Numbered from the stretch's first letter, positions 15,618-24,521 are shown. The stretch: DNA of 44,077 bases from Terriglobia bacterium (GCA_020073005.1 JAIQFX010000064.1:1-44077); one strand, 5' to 3'. Translations and numbers: made by a program. The notes: a model not told the origin generated them from the sequence alone.

Positions 15618-16426
15618 TACTTGTCGTATCCCTCGGTGAGTTCGATGTAGACGCCCGACGGATCGGTGATGTACGCGATCTTCAGCCCGATCGCCGGCAC
15701 CTCGCGGTACGGGATGTCGAACTTCACGCCGCGCGCTTCCAGCTTCTTGCAGAACGCTTCCAGGTTCGTGACCTCGAACCCGATGTGATCGATCGTCCGG
15801 CCCTTCGTGCCGATCGTCGGTGTGCGCGACGTCTGAAACGACAGGTTCATTCCCGGCGCATCCGCGGTAATAGGAATCGTTCCGCGCGGCTTCGCGACGA
15901 GCGAGAACGTGTCCACGTACCAGTCGCGCAGCTTCGCGAGGTCGCTGGCGATGATGAAGTGAATGTGGTAGCCCGACACTTTCACCGGTAGCGTCTTGTC
16001 TTCCTGCAGCTCGATCTTGAGCTGATCGGGTCCAATCAAATACGCGTTGGGGAAGCCTTCGGCGCCGGTGAACTCGCGCGTCACCTGGTATCCGGCCGCG
16101 CGCCACGCCTTCAGGATCTCGCCGATGTCGCGGACCTTGAAGCCGAAGTGATCCATCGCCGTGCCTTCCGAGCCGCCCGTCGGCTCGGCCTGGCGAAACG
16201 CGATGAGCATGTTGGGGAGCGTGATTGCCGCCAGCGGTCCCTTCTGGACGAAGACGCCGCCGAAGATGTCCACCCACAGCTTCTTCTGCACCTCGATGTC
16301 CTTCACGTTGAGGTGCACGTGCCCGTAGGTGATGCCGGCCGCGTTCGGCGGCGCGAGCTGGGCGTGAGCGGAAGACGCGAGTGAAAGGCCCGACAGCACC
16401 AACGCGAGCGTGAGAACACGTCTCAT
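15614..16426 (-). CDS. exported two-domain VOC (glyoxalase-fold) protein
   Basis: 270 residues from ATG 16426, with GGAGA 6 bases upstream. Signal peptide MRRVLTLALVLSGLSLASSAHA. Two vicinal-oxygen-chelate modules: residues about 30-140 (GHVHLNVKDIEVQKKLWVD, MDHFGFKVRDIGE, LKIEL) and 150-268 (YHIHFIIASDLAKLRDWYVD, IDHIGFEVTNLEAFCKKLE, VYIELTEGYD). The His and Glu residues at the usual metal-ligand positions are present in both, so metal binding is plausible; glyoxalase, dioxygenase or binding function cannot be distinguished. Secretion is unusual for the superfamily but recurrent in Acidobacteria. Its stop overlaps the convergent exporter stop as CTAG. Confidence 0.82.
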   Translation of the reverse strand: MRRVLTLALVLSGLSLASSAHAQLAPPNAAGITYGHVHLNVKDIEVQKKLWVDIFGGVFVQKGPLAAITLPNMLIAFRQAEPTGGSEGTAMDHFGFKVRDIGEILKAWRAAGYQVTREFTGAEGFPNAYLIGPDQLKIELQEDKTLPVKVSGYHIHFIIASDLAKLRDWYVDTFSLVAKPRGTIPITADAPGMNLSFQTSRTPTIGTKGRTIDHIGFEVTNLEAFCKKLEARGVKFDIPYREVPAIGLKIAYITDPSGVYIELTEGYDKY

Positions 16427-16480
16427 GGCGATTCTCCGGCCACAAGATACTTCGGTTCCTTCTTCTGGCCCAGGATTTCT

Positions 16481-16510
16481 TCTCCGTGTCCTCCGTGTCC
16501 TCTGTGGTTA
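16481..16510. repeat. CCACGGAGGACAC family, single arm
   Basis: On the minus strand AACCACAGAGGACACGGAGG followed by ACACGGAGAAG, just beyond the ADOP stop codon. The same repeat is an inverted pair at 6400-6494 and is coding at 20748-20767. Confidence 0.85.
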
Positions 16511-16517
16511 ATTCTTC

Positions 16518-19172
16518 TTACTCGTCGCGTAGCGCAACCAGCGGATCGACCCGCGTCGCGCGCAGCGCGGGCACGGCGCAGGCGATGATCGCGATGGTCC
16601 CCAGCAGCGCCAGCGCGATCGCGTACGTCGGCGGATCCAGCGCCTGGACGCCGAACAACAGCGACTGCATCACGCTCGTGAGGGCCAGCGCCCCGATGAG
16701 CCCGATGATCGCGCCGGCGAGAACGGGACGGATGCCCTGGCCGATGACGAGCGCGAAAAGGGCGGACCGCTTCGCGCCGAGCGCGAGGCGGATGCCGAGT
16801 TCGCGCGAGCGCTGCGACACGAAGTACGACAGCACGCCGTAGATGCCGAGCGCGGCGAGGAACAGCGCGATGCCGGCGAACGCCGACAGCAGCGTCGTGC
16901 GGAATCGATGATCGCCCATCGACTCGTCGACGACCGCCTGCATCGTCGTCACGTCCGTCAGCGCCAGGTCCTTGTCCACCGCGCCCACCTGCTGGCGGGC
17001 GAGCGCAATCGCGCTGTCGGTCGGAATCGACGCCCGCATCACGAACGTCAGCGGATTCGACATCTGCTGCGCGATCGACGCGTACGCCGCCGGCTGCGCC
17101 GGCTTGTCCAGACCGTCCTGCTTCTCGTCCGCGATGACGCCGACGATCGTGATCCACGGATTCTTGTCCGTCGGCCGGCCGTACGTGATCCGCTTGCCGA
17201 GCGCGTCCGCGCCGCGGAAATACTTCTTCGCCAGCGCTTCGTTGACGATCGCCGTCGGCGGCTGATCGATCCGATCGCGATCGTCGAACCAGCGTCCCTC
17301 GAGCAGGCGGATGCCCATCGTCTTGAAATAGTCGGGCGTCACGGACTGATGGCGCAGCTCGCGCTCGTAGTCGGTCGGCGCGCGTCCTTCGACGGTCGAG
17401 TCGCCGGTCCACGTGAACCCGCGCAGCGCGAGCGTGCTCGTCGCGCCGACGGACTGCACGCCCGTCTGCTCGCGCAGACGGCGTTCGATCTCGCGATATG
17501 CGAGCAATCGCGCCTGGGCGTTTGGATAGCGCGCGCCCGGAAGCGTCAGCGTGAACGCCACGACACGGTCGGGGTTGAAGCCGGGGTCGACGTCCTGGAG
17601 CCGAAGGAGACTGCGCACCAGCAGCATCGAGCCGACCACGAGGACGATCGACAGCGCCACTTCCACGGCGACGAGCACACTGCGGAGCATTCCGGTCGAC
17701 CGCGACGACGTGGCGCCGCGATCGCTCAGGCGCTCCGGCGTCGAGGAAGCCAGCGCGGGCAGCACGCCGAACACGAGCGGCGCGACGAGCGACAGCGCGA
17801 TGGCGCACAGCACCACCGATCGATCGACGCGCACGTCGGCGAACAGCGGCACGGCCGCCGCCGCGAATCGCGACAGCACGGTGCCCGCCCCGGCGGCCAG
17901 CGCGAGACCGAGCGCGCCGCCCACAACCGAGATCACGAGCGACTCGGTCAGCAGCTGTCTCACGAGTCGGCCGCGTCCCGCGCCGAGCGCCCGCCGGATC
18001 GCGAGCTCTCTCGCGCGCGTCACCGCGCGGCCGAGCTGCAGGTTGGCGATGTTCGCGCACACGATGAGGAACAGGACGCCGACCGCGCCGGACAACATCA
18101 AGAGCGCGGGGCGGGGCTCGAACGCGAGGCTGTCGTGGAAGTTCTCGAGCCGCACGCCCATCTGCGTGTTCGTGTCTGGGTACTGGCGCTCGAGGCCGCG
18201 GGCGATGCTCGTCATCTCGTCCTGCGCCTGCGGCAGCGAGACGCCCGGACGCCGCCGCGCGACGACGCCGAGCCAGTGCGGCCGTCGTGAATTGACGAAG
18301 AGGCTCGGCTGGTAGGCCACGGGCAGCCAGATCTGAACGTCGCGACCGGGGAAGAAGAAGCCCCGCGGCATGACACCGACGACGTCGTACGTCCGCCCGC
18401 TCAGCGTGATCGTCCGCCCGATGATCGCGGGATCGCCGGCGAACGCGCTCTGCCAGAGTCCGTAGCCGAGCACGACGACCCGCGCCTTGCCCTCGAACGT
18501 CTCATCGTCGGTGAACGTGCGGCCCATCAGCGGCGCGGTGCCGAGCACGTTCAGGAGATTGCCGGTGACGCCCAGCGCCTTGAGCCCCTGCGGTTCGCCG
18601 ACGCCGGTCAGGAAGACATCACCGGCGCCGCTGCCGTTCGAGCTGAACTGCTCGTAGGCCGCGACGTCGGTGAAAACGGTGTTCTGTGTCTTCCAGTCCG
18701 CGTAATTGGCCGGCGACGCGATGTTCCGCGTCCAGCCCTTCAGCGGATTGGTCTCGAAGACGCGCACGAGCCGATCGGGATCCCGGTACGGCAGCGGACG
18801 CAACAGCACGGCGCTCGCGATGCCGAAGACCGCGGTGCCGGCGCCGATGCCGATCGCAAGCGTCGCGATCGCGACGATCGAGGAGGCGCGATACTTCACG
18901 ATCGATCGCAGCGCGTACCGGACGTCCTGCAGCGTCGTCTCGATGAACGGCAGGCCGCGGTCGTCGTGCTGCTGTTCCTTGATCTGCATCGGTCCTCCGA
19001 ATCGCACGATGGCGGCGCGTCTCGCCTCGTCCGGCGTCATGCCGTGACGGATGTTGTCGGCGGTCAGCATGTCGACGTGCGCCGCGACCTCGCGGCTGAA
19101 GTCGTCGTCGAGCCGCCGCGCCCCGAAGACGCCGCGGATTCGCGACAGCATGGTCCAGAGGAACGCGCGCAC
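16518..19172 (-). CDS. ADOP-type (acidobacterial duplicated orphan) ABC permease
   Basis: 884 residues from GTG 19172, two bases after the PadR stop, so almost certainly co-translated. The N-terminal cytoplasmic part (about 1-90: LDDDFSREVAAHVDMLTADN, GMTPDEARRAAIVRFGG) is the ADOP signature. It is followed by two MacB-like periplasmic domains and two FtsX permease domains: TM near 92-117; FtsX cores around 355-430 (CANIANLQLGRAVTRARELA, IRRALGAGRGRLVRQLLTES) and around 760-880 (SQRSRELGIRLALGAKRSA). No ATPase partner is adjacent, which defines the orphan class. Members are thought to be MacB-like efflux or mechanotransmission proteins; substrate unknown. PadR linkage is typical and suggests ligand-responsive control. 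Confidence 0.92.
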   Translation of the reverse strand: MRAFLWTMLSRIRGVFGARRLDDDFSREVAAHVDMLTADNIRHGMTPDEARRAAIVRFGGPMQIKEQQHDDRGLPFIETTLQDVRYALRSIVKYRASSIVAIATLAIGIGAGTAVFGIASAVLLRPLPYRDPDRLVRVFETNPLKGWTRNIASPANYADWKTQNTVFTDVAAYEQFSSNGSGAGDVFLTGVGEPQGLKALGVTGNLLNVLGTAPLMGRTFTDDETFEGKARVVVLGYGLWQSAFAGDPAIIGRTITLSGRTYDVVGVMPRGFFFPGRDVQIWLPVAYQPSLFVNSRRPHWLGVVARRRPGVSLPQAQDEMTSIARGLERQYPDTNTQMGVRLENFHDSLAFEPRPALLMLSGAVGVLFLIVCANIANLQLGRAVTRARELAIRRALGAGRGRLVRQLLTESLVISVVGGALGLALAAGAGTVLSRFAAAAVPLFADVRVDRSVVLCAIALSLVAPLVFGVLPALASSTPERLSDRGATSSRSTGMLRSVLVAVEVALSIVLVVGSMLLVRSLLRLQDVDPGFNPDRVVAFTLTLPGARYPNAQARLLAYREIERRLREQTGVQSVGATSTLALRGFTWTGDSTVEGRAPTDYERELRHQSVTPDYFKTMGIRLLEGRWFDDRDRIDQPPTAIVNEALAKKYFRGADALGKRITYGRPTDKNPWITIVGVIADEKQDGLDKPAQPAAYASIAQQMSNPLTFVMRASIPTDSAIALARQQVGAVDKDLALTDVTTMQAVVDESMGDHRFRTTLLSAFAGIALFLAALGIYGVLSYFVSQRSRELGIRLALGAKRSALFALVIGQGIRPVLAGAIIGLIGALALTSVMQSLLFGVQALDPPTYAIALALLGTIAIIACAVPALRATRVDPLVALRDE

Positions 19173-19174
19173 AG

Positions 19175-19516
19175 TTACCGTTCGGACAGGCGGAGCAGCC
19201 GCCCGATCACGCCGGCGATGCGGCTCCAGTTCGCCGTCTCTTCGGCGAGCTGCCGGCGGCCGGCGCGCGTGATCGCGTAGAACTTCGCCTTGCGGTTGTT
19301 GTCCGACGTGCCCCAGCTCGCCGAGATCCAGCGGCGCTGCTGGAGGCGGAGCAGGGCGGCGTAGATCGTGCCCTGATTGAGCTGGAGGGCGTCCTCGCTC
19401 ACCTGCTCGATGCGCCGCGCGATCCCATAGCCGTGCAGCGGCCCCATCGCCTCGAGCGTCTGCAGGACCATCAGGTCCAGCGTGCCTTGAAGGATTTCCG
19501 ACCTGGCATCACCCAT
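19175..19516 (-). CDS. PadR-family transcriptional regulator
   Basis: 113 residues from ATG 19516, preceded by CAGGAGAACGCG. Winged-helix PadR hallmarks: ILQGTLDLMVLQTLEAMGPL, HGYGIARRIEQVS, LNQGTIYAALLRLQQRRWIS, WGTSDNNRKAKFYAITRAGR and a short C-terminal helix EETANWSRIAGVIGRLL. This short acidobacterial type typically sits directly upstream of ADOP permeases, as here, and probably represses that operon and itself until a ligand binds. A longer frame extends upstream through the GGGTAATC repeat and is rejected because the Shine-Dalgarno and family length fit 19516. Confidence 0.93.
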   Translation of the reverse strand: MGDARSEILQGTLDLMVLQTLEAMGPLHGYGIARRIEQVSEDALQLNQGTIYAALLRLQQRRWISASWGTSDNNRKAKFYAITRAGRRQLAEETANWSRIAGVIGRLLRLSER

Positions 19517-19557
19517 CGCGTTCTCCTGTTGGACGACCACAGGGAGAGAATGGTTGC

Positions 19558-19563
19558 AGTATA
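19558..19563 (-). promoter_or_regulatory. probable -10 box of the padR-ADOP operon
   Basis: TTATACTGCAACC on the minus strand: TATACT 42 bp before the PadR ATG. The expected -35 position falls in the GATTACCC repeat (TTACCC at 17-bp spacing), a poor match. Confidence comes from position and from the recurring TATACTG motif. Confidence 0.45.
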
Positions 19564-19565
19564 AG

Positions 19566-19652
19566 GTGAATCGGGTAATCGGGTAATCTGGGAATTGGGT
19601 AATCGCTCGACGCTCCATTACCCACTTACCCAACTACTCAACTACCCAATTC
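19566..19652. repeat. GGGTAATC junction repeat with inverted arms
   Basis: The left arm repeats GGGTAATC (AATCGGGTAATCGGGTAATC, then TTGGGTAATCG). The right arm repeats TTACCCA/CTACCCAA (CCATTACCCACTTACCCAAC, then TACTCAACTACCCAATTC). The arms are broadly complementary around CTCGACGC. It ends one base before the ATG of the second ABC exporter, so no Shine-Dalgarno is left for that gene. Confidence 0.8.
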
Positions 19653-19653
19653 G

Positions 19654-21492
19654 ATGTCCCTCCAGGACGATGACATTGTCGGCAAAGCCTACGACGCCCG
19701 CCTCATGCGGCGGCTGCTGCAGTACCTCCGCCCGTACTGGCGCCAGGTCGCCGTCGCCTTCTGTGCCATCGTCGCCGGCGCGGCGGCGTCGCTGATCCAG
19801 CCGTACCTGATCAAAGTCGCCATCGATCGCTATATCGCGGCGAAGCAGCTGGCCGGCCTCGATCGCCTCGCCGGCCTTTTCCTGTCCGTGCTCGTCGTCG
19901 CCTTCGCGGCCGAGTACGTCCAGACGTGGACACTGCAGCTGACGGGGCAGCGGATCATGTTCGACCTGCGGATGGCGATCTACGGCCACCTGCAGCGGCT
20001 GGACCTCCGCTACTACGACCGCAATCCGGTGGGCCGGCTGATGACGCGCGTCACGTCGGACGTCGACGTGCTGAACGATCTCTTCACGTCCGGCGTCGTG
20101 ACGGTCTTCGGCGACGTGTTCCTGTTGCTCGGCATCATGGGCATGATGCTGTGGATGAACTGGCCGCTCGCGCTCGTCGCGTTCGCGGTGCTGCCGCTCA
20201 TCGCGCTCGTCACGCAGTGGTTCCGGCGCAACGTCCGCGACTCGTACCGCGTGGTGCGCGGCTGGATCGCGCGCATCAACGCGTTCCTGCAGGAAAACAT
20301 CACCGGCATGGCGACCGTGCAGCTGTTCCGCCGCGAGGCGCTAAACTTCGCGCGCTTCGACGACATCGACCGCAGGCACCGCGACGCCAACGTCGAGTCG
20401 ATCTTCTACTACGCCGTCTTCTACCCCGCGATCGAGGCCGTCGCCACGCTCGCCTCCGCGCTCATCATCTGGTATGGCGGCGGCCGCGTCGTCCGCGGGA
20501 CGCTGACGCTGGGCGCGCTGGTTGCGTTCCTGCAGTACTCGCAGCGCTTCTTCCGGCCGATCAGCGACATGTCGGAGAAGTTCAACGTCCTGCAGTCGGC
20601 GATGGCGTCGTCCGAGCGCATCTTCAAGCTGCTCGACGAGCCCGTCGCCGTGGACTCGCCGTCGCGGCCGCGCACGCGTCCCGCGCCTGCGCCCGGGCAC
20701 ATCGTGTTCGACCACGTCTGGTTCGCGTACAACGAAGAACGCGTAACCACGGAGGACACGGAGGAAAGGAGGACGCAACCCGAGTGGGTGCTCAGGGACG
20801 TGACGTTTGAAGTGCGGCCGGGCGAGCGCGTGGGGATCGTGGGCGCGACGGGTTCGGGCAAGACGACGCTCATCAATCTGCTGCTGCGCTTCTACGACGT
20901 GAAACGCGGGCGCATCACGATCGACGGCGTCGATATTCGCGAACTCGATCTCGCAGACGTGCGCGGCCTGTTCAGTCTCGTGCTGCAGGACGTCCATCTG
21001 TTTTCCGGCACGGTCGCGGACAACATCCGCCTGGGCGATCAATCGATCGACGGCGTCCGGCTGCGGCGCGCGGCCGAAGCCGTGCACGCGGATCCGTTCA
21101 TCGCCCGCCTGCCGGACGGCTACGCGAGCGCCGTCGCCGAGCGGGGCTCGACGCTGTCGGTGGGGCAGAAGCAGCTGCTGTCGTTCGCGCGCGCGCTGGC
21201 GTTCGATCCGCGCGTGCTGATCCTCGACGAAGCGACGTCGAGCGTCGACACCGAAACCGAGCTCGTCATCCGCGACGCGCTCCACGTCCTGATGGCGGGC
21301 CGCACGACGATCGCGATCGCGCACCGCCTGTCGACGATTCAGGACATGGACAAGATCCTGGTGCTGCACAAGGGCCAATTGCGCGAGTCGGGCACGCACC
21401 AGGAGCTTCTGGCGCAGCGCGGGATTTACTTCAGGCTCTTCGAGCTGCAGTACCAGAAAAGTGAAAACTTAGAAGTGAAAAATCAGAACTGA
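19654..21492 (+). CDS. half-ABC exporter, hydrolytic-site subunit of a likely heterodimer (YheH/BmrC-like)
   Basis: 612 residues from ATG 19654 (MSLQDDDIVGKAYDARLMRR). Transmembrane domain about 25-330 with RPIS.MSEKFNVLQSAMAS at its end; ATPase domain about 345-600. Walker A GATGSGKTT (about 397-405), Walker B ILILDEATSSVDTETE with the catalytic Glu, H-loop AHRLST, but signature LSVGQ in place of LSGGQ. That combination is the counterpart of a degenerate-Walker-B partner, pointing to the exporter half at 13770-15617. Between the first ATPase strand and the next (FDHVWFAYNEE...WVLRDVTFEV) the repeat-derived TTEDTEERRTQPE is inserted in frame. The last residues (ENLEVKNQN) are also repeat-encoded. 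No ribosome binding site is visible. Confidence 0.88.
   Translation: MSLQDDDIVGKAYDARLMRRLLQYLRPYWRQVAVAFCAIVAGAAASLIQPYLIKVAIDRYIAAKQLAGLDRLAGLFLSVLVVAFAAEYVQTWTLQLTGQRIMFDLRMAIYGHLQRLDLRYYDRNPVGRLMTRVTSDVDVLNDLFTSGVVTVFGDVFLLLGIMGMMLWMNWPLALVAFAVLPLIALVTQWFRRNVRDSYRVVRGWIARINAFLQENITGMATVQLFRREALNFARFDDIDRRHRDANVESIFYYAVFYPAIEAVATLASALIIWYGGGRVVRGTLTLGALVAFLQYSQRFFRPISDMSEKFNVLQSAMASSERIFKLLDEPVAVDSPSRPRTRPAPAPGHIVFDHVWFAYNEERVTTEDTEERRTQPEWVLRDVTFEVRPGERVGIVGATGSGKTTLINLLLRFYDVKRGRITIDGVDIRELDLADVRGLFSLVLQDVHLFSGTVADNIRLGDQSIDGVRLRRAAEAVHADPFIARLPDGYASAVAERGSTLSVGQKQLLSFARALAFDPRVLILDEATSSVDTETELVIRDALHVLMAGRTTIAIAHRLSTIQDMDKILVLHKGQLRESGTHQELLAQRGIYFRLFELQYQKSENLEVKNQN
20748..20767. repeat. 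CCACGGAGGACAC repeat read in frame within an ABC exporter
   Basis: ACCACGGAGGACACGGAGGA lies inside the ATPase domain coding sequence and encodes TTEDTEE. It replaces or extends a surface beta-hairpin ahead of Walker A. Identical in core to the non-coding copies at 6400-6494 and 16481-16510. Confidence 0.9.
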
Positions 21493-21806
21493 GACCCGAA
21501 GAACGAAAACTCCGGGTAGTAGGCGCACTCCGACCCGTTAGCTCCGGTTGCATCAAAACCTTCCTCAAACAGCGCGACGAGAAGGGCGTCGAAAACGGCG
21601 CGACCGGTCGAGCTTTGAGCGTAGACTCAACGTGATCCTCGACAACCCAGATCAGAGAAAGGGCCTGAGGCGGAGTTTCGCACCGCGGCGATGTGATCGC
21701 CGACGAGACCGCCGAAGCGCTGAACGTGTCGCCTGACACGATGTTGCGCGACTGGAAGCTGGCGAAAAGCTGGCCGGCGCGCGAGCTGAAAAGGGGAATG
21801 CCATGA
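21493..21806 (+). pseudogene. relic of an ECF sigma factor upstream of the kinase
   Basis: The only recognisable part is the C-terminal 37 residues (21693-21803 plus TGA). They read DVIADETAEALNVSPDTMLR then DWKLAKSWPARELKRG, matching the region 4 helix-turn-helix of the acidobacterial ECF family usually paired with Ser/Thr kinases (typical IEETA..LG.SP.TV.RDW..A.AWL..EL). Its stop overlaps the kinase start as ATGA, the coupling expected of an intact pair. Upstream the frame meets a stop at 21666-21668, and 21493-21660 shows no sigma region 2 in any frame, only a GAAGTG/CAGAAC repeat at the start. The gene has therefore lost its core-binding half; the surviving tail may persist only as a leader for the kinase. 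Confidence 0.7.
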
Positions 21807-24517
21807 TCGGCCGCCAGATCGGTTCCTATCAGATCGTGTCCGTGCTCGGCGCCGGCGGGATGGGCGAAGTGTATCGCGCGCACGACACGACGCTCGGGCG
21901 CGACGTGGCCCTCAAGGTGTTGCCGCCGCTCTTCAGCGCCGATCCGGATCGGTTGGCGCGGTTCGAGCGTGAAGCGCGGGTGCTGGCGACGTTGAATCAT
22001 CCGCACATCGGCGCGATCTACGGCGTGGAACCGGTCGACGGCGGGCGCGCGCTGGTGCTGGAGCTGGTCGAAGGCCAGACGCTTGCCGATCGGATCGCGC
22101 ACGCGCCGATCCCCGTTGCCGAGGCGCTCGCGATCGCGCAGCAGGTCGCCGACGCGCTCGAGGCGGCGCACGAGAAGGGGATCGTCCACCGGGACCTGAA
22201 GCCGGCCAACATCAAGATCACGCCCGACGGCGTGGTGAAGGTGCTCGACTTCGGCCTCGCGAAAGCCGCCGTCGGCGCCGGCGCAAGCCCGGACCTGTCG
22301 CAGTCGCCGACCGTGACGGGAGGCGGCACGCGTGAGGGGATCATTCTCGGCACCGCGGCGTACATGAGCCCCGAGCAGGCGCGAGGCAAGCCGGTGGATA
22401 AGCGCGCCGACGTGTGGGCGTTCGGCTGCGTGCTCTTCGAAATGCTCGCGGGCCGGAAGACGTTTTCCGGCGACACGACCTCGGACATGATCGCGGCGAT
22501 CCTCGAACGGCAGCCGGTCTGGGACGGGCTGCCGGACGCCGCTCCGCCCGCGGTGCGTCGTCTGCTGCGGCGCTGCCTCGAGAAGGATCCCAAACGCCGG
22601 CTGCGCGACATCGGCGACGCGCGGCTTGAACTCGACGACGCGCTGGCAGGGCCGGCCTTGGACGATCCCGCGCGCGCGGCGAAGGTCAGCATGACTCGAC
22701 GCACGGCGATCGGCGCCATGGCCGGCGCCATCGTCGGGGCCGCGTCAACCGGCTTCGTGGCCATCAGCCGGTCCCGCGGCGCCGTGCCGCGCCGCAGCCT
22801 CACGCAGTTCGCGATCACGTTGTCCGAAGGCGACATCTTCAACGCGAGCTGGAACAAGCGGGTCGCGATTTCGCCCGATGGTGCGCAGGTCGCCTGCAAT
22901 GCCCTCCAGCGGACTGGGGGGCAGCTCCTCGTTCGATCGCTGCGCGACCTGGAATTGAAGGCACCCGAGGGCGTTGGCAACGGTATCCCGTTCTTCTCTC
23001 CGGACGCACGGTGGCTCGGGTATATGTCAGGCGACGGCAAAGGCAACCGAACGATACGAAAAGTCGCCCTGACCGGCGGCGCGCCGACAACCATATCGAG
23101 TCTGGACCCTGGATTTTCGGGTGCCACATGGGCGGACACTGACGCGATCTACTTCGTCCCGGACACTCCCGCCGGAATCGCGCGCGTTGCCGCAGCGGGT
23201 GGCGAATCCACGGAAGTCGCCAGGATCGAGTTCGACAAAGGCGAGCGCGCTCACAAGTTCCCACACGCGCTGCCGCGAGGGACAGCCGTCCTGTTCACCG
23301 TCGCGACAGCGGACTCGGAGTCCTACGATGACGCCCGCATTTCAGTGTTCTCGACCGCGACCGGACAGAGAAAAGTTCTGGTGGAGGGGGGCACGTGCGC
23401 CTGCTATTCCCCGTCAGGTCATCTGGTGTACGCGCGCAATGGCAGTCTCCTGGCCGTTCGTTTCGATTCCGAGCGGCTCGCGGTAACCGGCCGCCCCTTC
23501 ACTGTCCTCGATGGCGTGCTGATGAGCCGAAACACCGGCGTGGCGAACTTCGACATCTCGAGGACAGGGGATCTCGTCTACGTTCCGGGGAAGGCAGACG
23601 AGGGAGCCAGAACGCTCTTTCTCGTCGATCGAAACGGCCGAGCCGAGAAGCTTCCGCTGCCCTCCCGATCGTATCTTCATCCGCGGATCTCGCCCGATGG
23701 TCACAAACTGGCCATCGAGATCGAAGGATCGAGTCACGATGTCTACATCTACGATTTCGCGAGCGGTGTCCTCTCGAACATCACTACCGATGGCGTGAGT
23801 CACTGGCCGGTCTGGTCGCCGGACGGCAAACAGATTGGCTATCGCTCGGGACAGATGGGTCGCTTCCGCCTCTGGCAGGTCCCCGCCGACAGGAGCGGCC
23901 CGGCGAAACAGGTGCCGGCGACAGGATTTTCACAGAACGCGGAATCGTATTCGCCGGACGGCCATGCGATCGCGTACACAGTCATGGATCCCGGTGTCCC
24001 TTCCAGAATCGCGGTCGTGCCGTTAGGCGGCGGCCAGACGCCGCAGCCTCTCGAGAATTCCAAGTACGCGCAGGGCTCACCCAAGTTCTCGCCCGATGGC
24101 CGCTGGCTCGCTTACTGTTCGAACGAATCCGGAAGGGCGCAAGTGTACGTGCAGGCGTTTCCGGGGCCGGGCGCTAAGGTCCAGGTATCGAACGATGGCG
24201 GGACGGACCCGGTGTGGAGGCGAGCGGGTGGCGAGTTGTTTTTCCGCAATGGCGACAGCATGCTGGCCGTCGCGGTGTCGACGGCTTCCGGATTTTCAGC
24301 CGGCCGCCCACAAGAGATCTGGAAAGGTCACTATTCGCACGGGATGAGCAGCTCGTGCGGTGCGCCCGGGTTGACGTCGTCGAACTACGACGTGACGGCA
24401 GACGGTAACCGGTTCCTGATGATCAAGGACGAAGATCAGGATCTGGCGACGTCCACGCGGATCGTGGTCGTGCAGGGCTGGGCCGATGAATTGACGCGCC
24501 TCGCGGTCAAGAGCTGA
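21803..24517 (+). CDS. membrane Ser/Thr protein kinase with extracytoplasmic TolB/WD40-like propeller
   Basis: 904 residues from ATG 21803. The Hanks-type kinase domain covers about 9-275: GAGGMGEVY (16-24), Lys38 in VALKV, HRDLKPANIK (about 128-137), DFGLAKA (about 150), GTAAYMSPEQARG and DVWAFGCVLFEML. All catalytic residues are present. A single membrane segment follows at about 297-320 (MTRRTAIGAMAGAIVGAAST). The remainder is a six- to seven-bladed TolB/PD40-like propeller with repeats such as FSPDARWLGYMS, ISPDGHKLAIEI, WSPDGKQIGYRS, YSPDGHAIAYTV and FSPDGRWLAYCS. This is the standard acidobacterial sensor-kinase architecture, presumably sensing an envelope ligand. Such kinases are normally co-expressed with an ECF sigma factor; only a relic of that is found here. 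Confidence 0.93.
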   Translation: MIGRQIGSYQIVSVLGAGGMGEVYRAHDTTLGRDVALKVLPPLFSADPDRLARFEREARVLATLNHPHIGAIYGVEPVDGGRALVLELVEGQTLADRIAHAPIPVAEALAIAQQVADALEAAHEKGIVHRDLKPANIKITPDGVVKVLDFGLAKAAVGAGASPDLSQSPTVTGGGTREGIILGTAAYMSPEQARGKPVDKRADVWAFGCVLFEMLAGRKTFSGDTTSDMIAAILERQPVWDGLPDAAPPAVRRLLRRCLEKDPKRRLRDIGDARLELDDALAGPALDDPARAAKVSMTRRTAIGAMAGAIVGAASTGFVAISRSRGAVPRRSLTQFAITLSEGDIFNASWNKRVAISPDGAQVACNALQRTGGQLLVRSLRDLELKAPEGVGNGIPFFSPDARWLGYMSGDGKGNRTIRKVALTGGAPTTISSLDPGFSGATWADTDAIYFVPDTPAGIARVAAAGGESTEVARIEFDKGERAHKFPHALPRGTAVLFTVATADSESYDDARISVFSTATGQRKVLVEGGTCACYSPSGHLVYARNGSLLAVRFDSERLAVTGRPFTVLDGVLMSRNTGVANFDISRTGDLVYVPGKADEGARTLFLVDRNGRAEKLPLPSRSYLHPRISPDGHKLAIEIEGSSHDVYIYDFASGVLSNITTDGVSHWPVWSPDGKQIGYRSGQMGRFRLWQVPADRSGPAKQVPATGFSQNAESYSPDGHAIAYTVMDPGVPSRIAVVPLGGGQTPQPLENSKYAQGSPKFSPDGRWLAYCSNESGRAQVYVQAFPGPGAKVQVSNDGGTDPVWRRAGGELFFRNGDSMLAVAVSTASGFSAGRPQEIWKGHYSHGMSSSCGAPGLTSSNYDVTADGNRFLMIKDEDQDLATSTRIVVVQGWADELTRLAVKS

Positions 24518-24521
24518 ATCT

